The translations under genes were made by a program, and so were the position numbers. DNA of 35,106 nucleotides from Planctomyces sp. (lineage in GTDB: Bacteria > Planctomycetota > Planctomycetia > Planctomycetales > Planctomycetaceae). Below the pieces are notes generated by a model. That model did not search any database. It had not been told where the DNA came from and worked only from the letters and a program-made list of their open reading frames with translations. The DNA lies in assembly GCA_005778225.1 (NCBI GenBank), contig SXPC01000067.1, positions 1 to 35,106 of the forward strand, written 5' to 3'. The first letter of the stretch is position 1. Each line of letters opens with the position of its first letter. This document shows positions 15,700 to 23,628 of this stretch, one piece after another.

Positions 15700-15944
15700 C
15701 GGTGTTCCGCGCGATCATTCGGTACATCGATGGCTGCCTGTCGCTGCTGCTGATCGGTCTGGTTCGCGTGTACCAGTGGACCCTGAGCCCCTTCATCGGT
15801 GGCCAATGCCGTTTCCAGCCGACGTGCAGTCATTACATGATCGACGCGATCCGAAAGTACGGCAGCCTTCCCGGTGCATGGAAAGGCATTCGACGCATCC
15901 TGCGCTGCCACCCGTTTCACCCCGGCGGATATGACCCGCCGTAA
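15696..15944 (+). CDS. yidD: Membrane protein insertion efficiency factor YidD
   Basis: This 82-residue protein matches YidD: an amphipathic N terminus, then [26 protein letters not shown], and a C-terminal [12 protein letters not shown]. The conserved cysteines in GQC, PTCS and RCHP are all present. YidD assists YidC-dependent insertion of inner-membrane proteins. Its ATG overlaps the rnpA stop in ATGA, showing translational coupling. The yidC gene that commonly follows is absent: a long inverted repeat and a convergent acetyltransferase gene come next. Confidence 0.93.
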   Translation: MTVFRAIIRYIDGCLSLLLIGLVRVYQWTLSPFIGGQCRFQPTCSHYMIDAIRKYGSLPGAWKGIRRILRCHPFHPGGYDPP

Positions 15945-15959
15945 ACTCACGTCTTGAAA

Positions 15960-16047
15960 GTAGGGTGCTGGTGAGGCTCCGCGAACCGCACCAATTGTGC
16001 GAATGAACGTCGTTTTGGTGCGGTTCGAAGACTCACCAGCACCCTAC
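15960..16047. repeat. Interrupted palindrome, dispersed repeat
   Basis: Outer arms of 16 bases (15960-15975 and 16032-16047) and inner arms of 13 bases (15982-15994 and 16015-16027) are perfectly complementary. A 6/4-base internal loop separates them and a 20-base loop closes the structure. It fills the gap between the convergent yidD and GNAT genes. A diverged copy of the left arm (24 of 26 bases) lies at 21889-21914. There is no T-run, so a plain terminator is unlikely; a REP- or MITE-like element is more plausible. Confidence 0.75.
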
Positions 16048-16049
16048 AG

Positions 16050-16478
16050 TTAGATATCGCGTGTCTGGTAGAACAGGGCTTTTTTCTGACCTGGGAGAGT
16101 GAAGCCGAAGCCGCAGGCGAGGAAGAATTCTTCGCTGGCGGTGACGGCCATGACTTCGAGAATGTTCTTCTCACACGCCAGTTGCACACAGGCATTGACA
16201 AGGGCCTTGCCGATGCCTTTGCCCTGGTAAATCGGCGAGACAGCCAGCGAGCGGACTTCAGCGAGTTTACGTGAATAGATTTCCAAAGCCGCGAATCCGA
16301 CAATCAGGCCATCCATTTCGGCCAGAAAACCGGTCGGGACAAGCTCGGTCATTTCCTCGATCGTGCGAGGCAGCAATCTCTTCTCGGACACAAAGGGCTC
16401 GATGAACGCCAGCAGCGGCTGGATGTCCTCAGTCTGGGCGGCGCGAACGTGGAAGACTTCTTCGTCAAGATCTGTCAT
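16050..16478 (-). CDS. GNAT acetyltransferase, possibly short N-acetylglutamate synthase
   Basis: This 142-residue GNAT-fold protein has the acetyl-CoA-binding loop YQGKGIGKALV at about residues 84-94. The N-terminal LLPRTIEEM motif and the C-terminal end (GFTLPGQKKALFYQTRDI) resemble the acetyltransferase domain of ArgA, so a stand-alone short N-acetylglutamate synthase of arginine biosynthesis is a reasonable guess. The usual cautions for GNAT substrates apply, as many act on peptides or small amines. No arginine gene is adjacent. The stop codon nearly touches the long inverted repeat at 15960-16047. Confidence 0.8.
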   Translation of the reverse strand: MTDLDEEVFHVRAAQTEDIQPLLAFIEPFVSEKRLLPRTIEEMTELVPTGFLAEMDGLIVGFAALEIYSRKLAEVRSLAVSPIYQGKGIGKALVNACVQLACEKNILEVMAVTASEEFFLACGFGFTLPGQKKALFYQTRDI

Positions 16479-16584
16479 TGTCGGCTGGCGGTCACCTCAA
16501 TAATCGTTAGCAGGTTGGTGGTCCCTCAGAATAACGCGTTTTGAGACCTGTGACAAAGAACGCAGAGAAATCGTACCGGGTTCA

Positions 16585-16620
16585 AATAAAAAAACACCCG
16601 CTGTCTTCACAACGGGTGTT
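16585..16620 (-). terminator. Intrinsic terminator of the large exported protein gene
   Basis: On the minus strand a perfect AACACCCG/CGGGTGTT stem (16613-16620 with 16593-16600) has a 12-base loop and is followed by a run of T. It lies about 43 bases after the stop at 16663. Confidence 0.85.
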
Positions 16621-16662
16621 CGGTTTGCATCGATTCTCGGAGTTAAATCGAGACCGGCTTCG

Positions 16663-18846
16663 TCAGTTGGCTCGGATGAGCAACCAGCCATCATAGGCCT
16701 TCACGACGTTTGCCGTAAGGGTGATGGTTTTGTCGCCGACTTCGATGTTGTTCTTGGCTTCGACTTCGCTGCCAGGGATCGAATCCTGGATGCGGTTTCG
16801 CATGACACCGGCACGAGCAATTTGCTCAGCGGTGTTCGAAGGCGTTTCCAGGGGAGCAACTTCGACATCGCCACGCGTGATCGCGACCTGATCGCCCTTG
16901 AGTTCCAGGAACATCGGGACGGTGACGATCTGAGTGGGGATCTGTTCTTTGTCAGGCTGCTGGAGACCAGCTCGAATGACGAGATAAATGGCACCGTTCT
17001 GGATCTTCACGCGGATTGGATCAGCATCGGTGAAGACGAGCTTGGTGCCATCTTCGGCGGGTTGATCCTTCTTTTCCATTTCGAGTGGCTTACCAAGAAG
17101 CTTCTCGAGGTGAACCTGGAATTCCTGACGCAGTTCTGTGCCGGTCATCGTGCGGTTACGCAGATTCATGCGGTCGAGGGCGTTGTTGATCCAGGTTTCG
17201 TGGATCTGGAGAACCAGGCCACCTTGTGGAGTCAGTTCTTCTGGCGGACGGTCAGCAGCCAGTTCGTTGTTGTGCATGACGCGGGCGTTGATCTTCAGCT
17301 CGGTGTTGGTCGTGCTGAAGTCCAGGACGTCCGGGAAGAGGCCTTCTTCACGCAGCTTGCTGTAGATGTTGTCTTCGATCTTCTGTTGAGCTTCGTTGAA
17401 TTCCTTGTTGGTCTCACCATCAAACTCAGGCAGAACACGACCACGAACCCGGCTGGCGGCGATCGCGTTGCTTTGTGGGGTCTTTTCGCGGGCTTTCTTC
17501 AAGGCATAACCGTTGAAGAGCTGAGCAATGAAGCCCCCATTCACGCGGGCAGAGAGTGTAGTGTTGTTGGCACGGACGTTGATCGAAGCTGGTTGAGTCG
17601 AGAATCGCTCGCCGTTGTAGTAGACAACTTTCGAGGCATTAAAACGGTGACGACCCATCGTCTGAACGGTTGCCTGATCGGTCACGCCAACGGTTCGCGA
17701 GTTGACAACACCATTGAGAGTCAAAGCAAACTTGGCTTCGCTGTCGCTGGGCAGGAGATCGACCCCGACGTCAGTCGTCGTTGTCTGTCGACCCGAAACA
17801 CGAGCCCCGAGAATGAAATCGCGGACCGGTCCGTTATCAATCTTGGTGTCATTGGCGATCGTCTGCAGGAACGACTCTGCGATTTGAACGCGGAAGTTGA
17901 AGTTCATGTAGTTGATCGTCACGAATTCAGAGACAGCGTTATCGAGGACGCCGGTCGTGACATTGATCTCGTTCATGATCGAACGAATGTTATTGGCGGA
18001 ACCAGTCAGTTTGTCGGCTTCGAAAGCTTCAACAGCGACGAACAGGCTCTTGAGTTGTTCGCGAACCTTGGCTTGAACATCGTTACCAACTTGTGCCTTG
18101 GTGGCTGCGGTGTAGGCGTTGGCAGCAGAACGGACCCGATCGAGAGGCTCGCGGTTGAGAAACTGCTGTTGGTTGGTGTCTTCAATTTTAGCTGGGTCCA
18201 GTTTCCCCAGGAGAGCCGCGACGGCGGCACCCGAGGCGTTGGTGTCACCGGAACTCAGATCAGCAGCAACGGCGTCGATATTGAGGTAAGCAGCCCAGTT
18301 CGAGCCGCCGCGGATGCGGTTGAGGTAGCTCTGCAGGCGGGTGATTTCTGAGCTGAGAACATCGCGTGAACGAGTCACTGCGTCTTGCTGAGCAGCGGCG
18401 AAGTCGGTTGCGAGAAGTTCCTGGGCAGCGGACATCAGTTGGAGACGTCGGCTGATGCGGCCCTGGAGGTCGGTCAGTGGACCTTGAATCATGACGTACT
18501 TGGAACTTGTCCGAGCTTTGTCGATGACGTTCAGCTTCGATTCGAGAGTCGCGACGGCGGCATCGCGCTCGGCGTCGCTTTGAGCGCCGTAGAGGGCGAA
18601 CAGGCTATCTTGCAGGGAAGTGCTGAAATCCTGCCAGTTTGGCCCGAGTTTATCGTAGTTGAAGTTGGCCAGATCAGAGGGGATCTGTTCGCTGACGATC
18701 CCCGTCAGTGATGGGCCTGCGGCTTCATCTTGTGTCAAAGCCGTTGCGGTCGACATATAGCCGGCTGCGACCAGTGCGCCAGCGACAACGAGGCCTTTTA
18801 GTGATCGCGAGCGTACGATCAGCCCCTTGGTGTAACTCAAAAGCAT
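16663..18846 (-). CDS. Large exported protein of unknown function
   Basis: This 727-residue protein starts with a basic stretch and a hydrophobic signal (LKGLVVAGALVAAGYM, ending near ATA-L), so it is exported. The start at 18846 was chosen because a strong AAAGGAGT site lies 8 bases upstream and because it places the signal correctly; the longer frame adds 21 residues. The N-terminal half is rich in helix-forming and Gln/Ala segments. The second half, from about residue 320, alternates polar strand-like segments (VVYYNGERFSTQPASINVRANN, shown in part) and ends in TLTANVVKAYDGWLL. I recognise no catalytic motif or known family. A strong terminator follows and a 686-base space precedes it, both suggesting a stand-alone, well-expressed gene. 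A surface or periplasmic structural role is only a guess. Confidence 0.75.
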   Translation of the reverse strand: MLLSYTKGLIVRSRSLKGLVVAGALVAAGYMSTATALTQDEAAGPSLTGIVSEQIPSDLANFNYDKLGPNWQDFSTSLQDSLFALYGAQSDAERDAAVATLESKLNVIDKARTSSKYVMIQGPLTDLQGRISRRLQLMSAAQELLATDFAAAQQDAVTRSRDVLSSEITRLQSYLNRIRGGSNWAAYLNIDAVAADLSSGDTNASGAAVAALLGKLDPAKIEDTNQQQFLNREPLDRVRSAANAYTAATKAQVGNDVQAKVREQLKSLFVAVEAFEADKLTGSANNIRSIMNEINVTTGVLDNAVSEFVTINYMNFNFRVQIAESFLQTIANDTKIDNGPVRDFILGARVSGRQTTTTDVGVDLLPSDSEAKFALTLNGVVNSRTVGVTDQATVQTMGRHRFNASKVVYYNGERFSTQPASINVRANNTTLSARVNGGFIAQLFNGYALKKAREKTPQSNAIAASRVRGRVLPEFDGETNKEFNEAQQKIEDNIYSKLREEGLFPDVLDFSTTNTELKINARVMHNNELAADRPPEELTPQGGLVLQIHETWINNALDRMNLRNRTMTGTELRQEFQVHLEKLLGKPLEMEKKDQPAEDGTKLVFTDADPIRVKIQNGAIYLVIRAGLQQPDKEQIPTQIVTVPMFLELKGDQVAITRGDVEVAPLETPSNTAEQIARAGVMRNRIQDSIPGSEVEAKNNIEVGDKTITLTANVVKAYDGWLLIRAN

Positions 18847-19532
18847 AACCCGACTCCTTTTATTCCCAAATCTGATGAATGTTCGACGGATAATCGCTGT
18901 CACGCTCACGAACCGGGACGTTGGGACGTCAGCAGTTCATGAGTCGAGCGGTAGAGCGGCATCCTGCCGAGGGAGGCGTCTTGCCTGGGCGATTTCTATG
19001 GCCCGGTCTGGCGATCGTCACTGGCCAAACTCGTTCATCGCCTTGGATGAACATTGATTGGAAGAACATTTGAATGACTGAAACCGCACGTCGTGGACCT
19101 GTGTGCGCGATGTCAGCCATTCTCCAGTGGGGAAGATCCTTCAGTAAGATCGTCACGACAGTTCACACAGTCATTATCATTCTGACGAAACTGTGACCAG
19201 ACGCGACGCAACCTCCCTGTCCATGCTGCAGAAACTCCATGCTCTCCAGATTGCCCAGAGCCACTCATTTCCCCAACCTGTAATCTACGGGAAATAGACA
19301 ACTCCATTTCCACCATGCAGTCTAGCAGACCGCTTCTAACCTACGCAAATTACTTAAGCGGAAAAATTTACGGAGTGTGACATAGTGTCATGAGTCATGA
19401 GGGAATGCCATTGGATATTTTCTTCCTCATGACTCACGACTCGCATCTCGTGACTTCATCTCGCCTCCTTCCACCCTCCTGCGAAGGCGGTATAGTAATA
19501 AGGTCAGTAACGCGACACAGGAACAGACAGAC
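18847..19532. other. Long divergent intergenic region
   Basis: This 686-base space separates the large exported protein gene from the helicase gene. An inverted repeat with a 12-base core (TGAGTCATGAGG with CCTCATGACTCA) lies at about 19391-19437. CACAGT and ACTGTG (19166-19171, 19190-19195) form a spaced inverted pair. A helicase -10-like TATAGT is at 19490-19495, with no good -35 box. No reading frame here has coding features. The region may hold a long 5' leader or small RNA, but nothing proves it. Confidence 0.4.
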
Positions 19533-21881
19533 ATGGATGGAGAAAACGCGACAAGCAGGGACGCGTCGATGACCCTGGCTCAGTCACAGGTCATCAATAA
19601 CTTTGAAGGACCGATGCTGGTGCTCGCTGGCCCGGGGTCGGGGAAGACGCGTGTCGTCACGCACCGCATTGCGCACATGCTGGAGTCGGGGGTCTCTCCG
19701 CGACAGATCCTCGCGATCACGTTTACGAACAAAGCCTCCACCGAGATGGCAGAGCGTGTTGAGAAGCTTGTGCCCGGACAACGTCTGGCGATTTCCACCT
19801 TCCACAAGTTCTGTGCACGGATGTTGCGTCTGTATCCTGGTGCGGTCGGGCTCAAGCCGAACTTCACGATTCTGGATACGGGTGACCAGACCGCTGCGAT
19901 CCGTCGTGCGATGCATCACCTCGATCTCGATACGACTCACTTTCCCCCCAACAAAATTCTCTGGCGGATCAGCAAAGCCAAGAACGACCTGATCACCCCC
20001 GAGGTCTTCCAGCGCAACTTCGATGAATCGATTGGCAACCACTGGGATGCGGTCGTCTCGCGTGTTTATCCGGAGTACCAGAAGGTTCTGCTGCAGAACA
20101 ACTCGGTCGATTTTGATGACCTGCTGGTTCATGTCGCGGTCCTGCTGACGGAATTCCCCGAACTGCGCGATCAGCTGGATGAGCGGTTTCGGTATGTCCT
20201 CGTTGATGAATATCAGGATACGAATCAGGCGCAGTACCGCATTGTCGTCGCCCTCTCGCAGACGTATCGCAACCTGTGTGCCACCGGTGACCCCGATCAG
20301 TCGATCTATGGCTGGCGTGGCGCGCGGATTGAAAACATTCTCCGTTTCGAAAACGATTTTCCCGACGTCAAAGTGGTCCGCCTCGAACAGAACTTCCGTA
20401 GCACGAAGTCGATCCTCGCGGCCGCTGATCAGCTGATCGCCAAGAACATTTACCGCAAAGCCAAAGCGCTCGTCACTGATAATGTGCAGGGTGTGCCCGT
20501 TCGCCTGATCCGCTTCTCTGATGGCTACCGCGAAGCTGATCTGATCGCTGAGCATATGAAAGCGGTTGTCGCCTCAGGCAAGCGGACCTGGTCGGACTTC
20601 GCGATGCTGTACCGGGTCAACTCGTTGTCGCAGCCACTGGAAGTCGCGTTTCAACGGGCCGGGGTTCCATATCAAATTGTTGCGGGGATGCCGTTCTGGG
20701 AGCGGGAAGAAATCAAGGACCTCGTCGCGTATCTTCGCGTCCTCGCCAATCCGGATGATGATCTCGCGCTGCGACGCATCGTCAATAAACCTCAGCGCGG
20801 CCTTGGTGCCAAGTCACAGGATCGCATCTTCGCCTGGGCACGCGTCGAGGGGCTGACCCCGATGGAGGCGCTCGAGAAAGCTTCTTCCATTCCGCAACTC
20901 TCCAAGAAAGCAGCGCTCTCGGCCGTTCTCTTCGCCAAGATCATGAACGGCCTCGACCTCGCCAAAGCTGGCAGCGTCGCGGAGCTGTTACGCGAAGTCG
21001 TCAAGAAGACCGGGATCACGATCCCCTGGCTCGGCTCGGGCGACGAGACCGACCTCGCGCGACTGACGAACGTCGAACAGCTGATCGCAGCAGCCGAGTA
21101 TTACGACAAACTCGCCGGCGAAGAACGCACGCTCGAAGGCTTCCTTGAAACGACCTCTCTGGCCAGTGATCTCGATAACGTCGACGAGAAAGCAGGCAAG
21201 GTGACGCTGATGACTTTGCACGCGGCAAAGGGGCTGGAGTTCCCGGTCGTCTTTGTGTGTGGCGTGGAGGAGAATCTGATTCCTCACGAACGCTCGATCA
21301 ACTCCGGCAACCCGCGCGAGATCGAAGAAGAGCGACGTCTCCTGTTCGTCGGCATGACCCGCGCGAAGGAAGTCCTCTACCTGACCGAAGCCTCCGTGCG
21401 CAGCATCCATGGTCGCAGCACTTACACGATTCCATCGACCTTCACCGAGCCGCAGCATCTCTCGCTCGACCGTCTGAGTGAATTTGAATTCCAGGCGATG
21501 ACGTTCGATCCCAACTCGTTCCAGTCAAAACGCCCGACGACCGCCGTCGAAGAGTTCGGCACCTTCGAAGGCGAAGATGGGGATGGCGACGAGTTCGAAG
21601 ACCGCGAGCCCGGCGTCACCAAACGACGCTCGAAACCCGCATTCTCAAGCGCCAACTTCTCCCTGACCACCGCGGCCGACCTCCTCGCCGGCAACAACAA
21701 ATCCATCGAGATCCCGACCGGCTTCCCCGTCGGCAGCGCCGTCCGCCACCCCCGCTACGGTAAAGGCCAAGTCCTCTCCGCCAGCGGCTTCGGCCCCAGG
21801 CGCACCGTCACCGTGAAATTCGAACAAGGCCGCACAGAGACCTTCATGGTCCAGAAGAGCCCGCTACAGCCGCTGCGGTAA
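19533..21881 (+). CDS. pcrA: ATP-dependent DNA helicase of the PcrA/UvrD family
   Basis: This 782-residue superfamily 1A helicase has all main motifs. The Walker A GPGSGKT is at residues 33-39. ITFTNKAS (motif Ia) and STFHKFC follow, with Walker B DEYQDTNQAQY near residue 225, GDPDQSIYGWRGA (motif III), LEQNFRS (motif IV), TLHAAKGLEFPVVF (motif V) and VGMTRAKEVLYL (motif VI). A C-terminal VRHPRYGKGQVLSASG segment matches the Tudor-like RNA-polymerase-binding tail of PcrA/UvrD. It unwinds DNA 3' to 5' in repair and in clearing stalled complexes. The ATG at 19533 follows AGGAA 9 bases upstream; a second ATG at 19569 with AGGGA is also possible. The symbol is by similarity of motifs; Rep-type assignment is less likely given the tail. 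Confidence 0.88.
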   Translation: MDGENATSRDASMTLAQSQVINNFEGPMLVLAGPGSGKTRVVTHRIAHMLESGVSPRQILAITFTNKASTEMAERVEKLVPGQRLAISTFHKFCARMLRLYPGAVGLKPNFTILDTGDQTAAIRRAMHHLDLDTTHFPPNKILWRISKAKNDLITPEVFQRNFDESIGNHWDAVVSRVYPEYQKVLLQNNSVDFDDLLVHVAVLLTEFPELRDQLDERFRYVLVDEYQDTNQAQYRIVVALSQTYRNLCATGDPDQSIYGWRGARIENILRFENDFPDVKVVRLEQNFRSTKSILAAADQLIAKNIYRKAKALVTDNVQGVPVRLIRFSDGYREADLIAEHMKAVVASGKRTWSDFAMLYRVNSLSQPLEVAFQRAGVPYQIVAGMPFWEREEIKDLVAYLRVLANPDDDLALRRIVNKPQRGLGAKSQDRIFAWARVEGLTPMEALEKASSIPQLSKKAALSAVLFAKIMNGLDLAKAGSVAELLREVVKKTGITIPWLGSGDETDLARLTNVEQLIAAAEYYDKLAGEERTLEGFLETTSLASDLDNVDEKAGKVTLMTLHAAKGLEFPVVFVCGVEENLIPHERSINSGNPREIEEERRLLFVGMTRAKEVLYLTEASVRSIHGRSTYTIPSTFTEPQHLSLDRLSEFEFQAMTFDPNSFQSKRPTTAVEEFGTFEGEDGDGDEFEDREPGVTKRRSKPAFSSANFSLTTAADLLAGNNKSIEIPTGFPVGSAVRHPRYGKGQVLSASGFGPRRTVTVKFEQGRTETFMVQKSPLQPLR

Positions 21882-21888
21882 TTCAAGC

Positions 21889-21914
21889 AGGGTGCTGGCG
21901 AGGCTCGGCGAACC
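21889..21914 (+). repeat. Half copy of the 15960-16047 repeat
   Basis: These 26 bases match 15962-15987 at 24 positions and begin 8 bases after the helicase stop codon. The complementary right arm is missing here, so it looks like a decayed or half unit. Confidence 0.6.
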
Positions 21915-21951
21915 TCCTCAAATCGACGTTCAACAATCAGGAACCGATCTC

Positions 21952-22338
21952 ATGAAACTCGGCTACACCATCCTCTACGTTCAGGACGTCCCGACCGCGA
22001 TTGATTTCTATGAGCGGGCATTCGGCTTAAAGCGTCGTTTCCTTGCCGACGAAGGAACCTACGGCGAACTTGAGACGGGCGAGACGCGGCTGGGGCTCTC
22101 GAAGTATGAGTTTGCCTGCACGCTGACGCCACTGGAGATCGAGAAGCCGACTGCGAAGACAACCTTTCCCATCGAACTTGGCTTCGCGACCGATGACGTG
22201 GAATCCGCGTTTCAGAAAGCGATCGCAGAGGGTGCCGTGAAGGTGAAGGCTCCCGAAGAGAAACCTTGGGGGCAGGTGGTCGCGTATGTCAAAGATATCG
22301 ATGGGTATCTTGTTGAGATCTGTACGCCGATGCCGTGA
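21952..22338 (+). CDS. VOC-family (glyoxalase/bleomycin-resistance-like) protein
   Basis: This 128-residue protein is a single vicinal-oxygen-chelate unit with two beta-alpha-beta-beta-beta modules. The first is KLGYTILYVQDVPTAIDFYERAFG; the second centres on ELGFATDDVESAFQKAIAEGA and ends in YVKDIDGYLVEICTP. The family includes glyoxalase I, extradiol dioxygenases and antibiotic-binding proteins, and the substrate cannot be told. The start at 21952 was chosen because the VOC strand begins there and AGGAA lies 9 bases upstream; the longer frame would translate the repeat at 21889-21914. It lies 70 bases after the helicase gene. Confidence 0.88.
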   Translation: MKLGYTILYVQDVPTAIDFYERAFGLKRRFLADEGTYGELETGETRLGLSKYEFACTLTPLEIEKPTAKTTFPIELGFATDDVESAFQKAIAEGAVKVKAPEEKPWGQVVAYVKDIDGYLVEICTPMP

Positions 22339-22348
22339 GAAGAAATTT

Positions 22349-22378
22349 TCACCACAGAGGCACGGAGAGCACAGAGGT
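22349..22378 (+). repeat. CACAGAG-type periodic intergenic repeat
   Basis: The stretch reads as near-repeats of about nine bases: CACAGAGG, CACGGAGAG, CACAGAGG. A related word, on the opposite strand, lies at 33981-34010 (both contain TTCACCAC followed by AGAGGCA). Both are in intergenic DNA. Confidence 0.5.
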
Positions 22379-22442
22379 AAGAAAGTCAGAGCCGCGACCG
22401 AGAGGGAGCGCACAGGGTAAGACCGACTATCAACAAAGTCGT

Positions 22443-23549
22443 TTACGACGCCACAGGCTCCGTCTGCTCTACCGCGTCGAGGTTCATCTCGTTCTTCTCA
22501 TAGCGAGTCACAGTCATGCGAATCTGCTCTGCGTGGGAATAGATGTCGTTGATTGAATTGATTCGGTGCCGAGTCACTTTCTTATCGCGGTCGAGCAATC
22601 CGATGTACTTTGCACTGCCGTTGAAGAAGAGGCGACAGATTGGTTTGCGGTTATTGTCATCAAGCAACACGCCACAATAGCTTTGCATATCCCGGATGGC
22701 GATACGATGAACATCCACCACAGCACCACAAATCGACTTGACGATGTAATATCCCTGCAGCTCCTCTTCCGAAGTGACGACTTTCTCCTCAACGGCAGCA
22801 GGTGCTGGTTCCTGAACGTCAAATGCGGCGAAGCTATCTTGCTGAAGGGCAGACTTCAATCGGTTGTTGACCTTCTCAGAGACAAACTCCTGCAAAGCCT
22901 TCTTTAAGATGATGACGAACTTATCACGAACAGCCTGAGTCTTAACGCCGTCGTAGATTCTGCCGATCATCAACTTGAGGAACTCCTCCGAAGGGGCAGC
23001 CCATTCCTCATCTAAAATTCGTAAAATTCCTTTTTTGTATTTCAGATCTTCTGCAGTCGAGAGAATCGAACTGACGTCGAAAGCATCCTTGGTGAACTTC
23101 TTGATTTCTTCAATAATATCTGCACGGAATTCCGTGATATCGAAGTCTAGAAATGGACGCTGGTCCATTCGGTTTGTGGAATCCAGATCCGTATAAATTT
23201 GATATCGGACGCCGTTGGTGAAGATCGCGAACTTCGCATCGGTGACTGAGAAATAGCGGTAAAGCTGCGAGCAAGTGAGCTTGTCCAGATCCGCGTTGAT
23301 CGGTTTGCACTCGATAAGAATGATAATCTTGCCATCCTTGACGATGGCATAATCAACTTTCTCACCCTTCTTGATTCCGACATCAGAAATGAATTCGGGA
23401 ATCACTTCTGTTGGATTAAATACGTCATAACCCAGGAGATTAATAAAAGGCATGACGAGAGCGTTCTTAGCCGCTTCTTCAGTCAATAATTGCTGACGAA
23501 CAACCTGTGCTTTATCTGCCAACTGTCTGAGTCGATCAACGAAGTCCAT
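22443..23549 (-). CDS. Solitary HsdR-N-type nuclease-like protein
   Basis: This 368-residue protein matches the N-terminal part of type I restriction R subunits (HSDR_N family). The EEAAKNALVMPFINLLGYDVFNP region is followed by a PD-(D/E)xK nuclease core with Asp66, Glu80 and Lys82 (VDYAIV ... ILIECK) and QLYRYFSVTDAKFAIFTNG. The helicase motor of true HsdR and any methyltransferase or specificity subunit are missing here. The C-terminal third (from about residue 265) is an unassigned small domain. The start follows AAGGAG at 7 bases. The gene is visibly richer in A and T than its neighbours, pointing to horizontal transfer. Phage defence or DNA repair is possible; the activity is unproven. 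Confidence 0.82.
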   Translation of the reverse strand: MDFVDRLRQLADKAQVVRQQLLTEEAAKNALVMPFINLLGYDVFNPTEVIPEFISDVGIKKGEKVDYAIVKDGKIIILIECKPINADLDKLTCSQLYRYFSVTDAKFAIFTNGVRYQIYTDLDSTNRMDQRPFLDFDITEFRADIIEEIKKFTKDAFDVSSILSTAEDLKYKKGILRILDEEWAAPSEEFLKLMIGRIYDGVKTQAVRDKFVIILKKALQEFVSEKVNNRLKSALQQDSFAAFDVQEPAPAAVEEKVVTSEEELQGYYIVKSICGAVVDVHRIAIRDMQSYCGVLLDDNNRKPICRLFFNGSAKYIGLLDRDKKVTRHRINSINDIYSHAEQIRMTVTRYEKNEMNLDAVEQTEPVAS

Positions 23550-23628
23550 GTCGTTCTCCTTATGTATGTGATTCTACAAAAGGCGACCGCATGCACAAGT
23601 GGCAACTAATGGAATAATGCTAACGAAC

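Noticed and set aside
15960-16047. Possible tRNA, because of a GGTTCGAA word like a T-loop
   Set aside because: The whole segment is a long inverted repeat; there is no anticodon arm, D-arm or CCA end in the correct spacing.
16497-16694. A short minus-strand frame starting MMAGCSSEP that resembles a lipobox
   Set aside because: It overlaps the end of the large exported protein gene and runs through that gene's terminator; there is no hydrophobic signal before the Cys.
16822-18351. A 509-residue plus-strand open frame
   Set aside because: It is antisense to the exported protein gene, with no motif, signal or ribosome-binding site; such long antisense frames are common in GC-rich genes.
19584-20555. 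A 323-residue minus-strand frame
   Set aside because: It lies antisense to the helicase motif region and shows no protein-family features.
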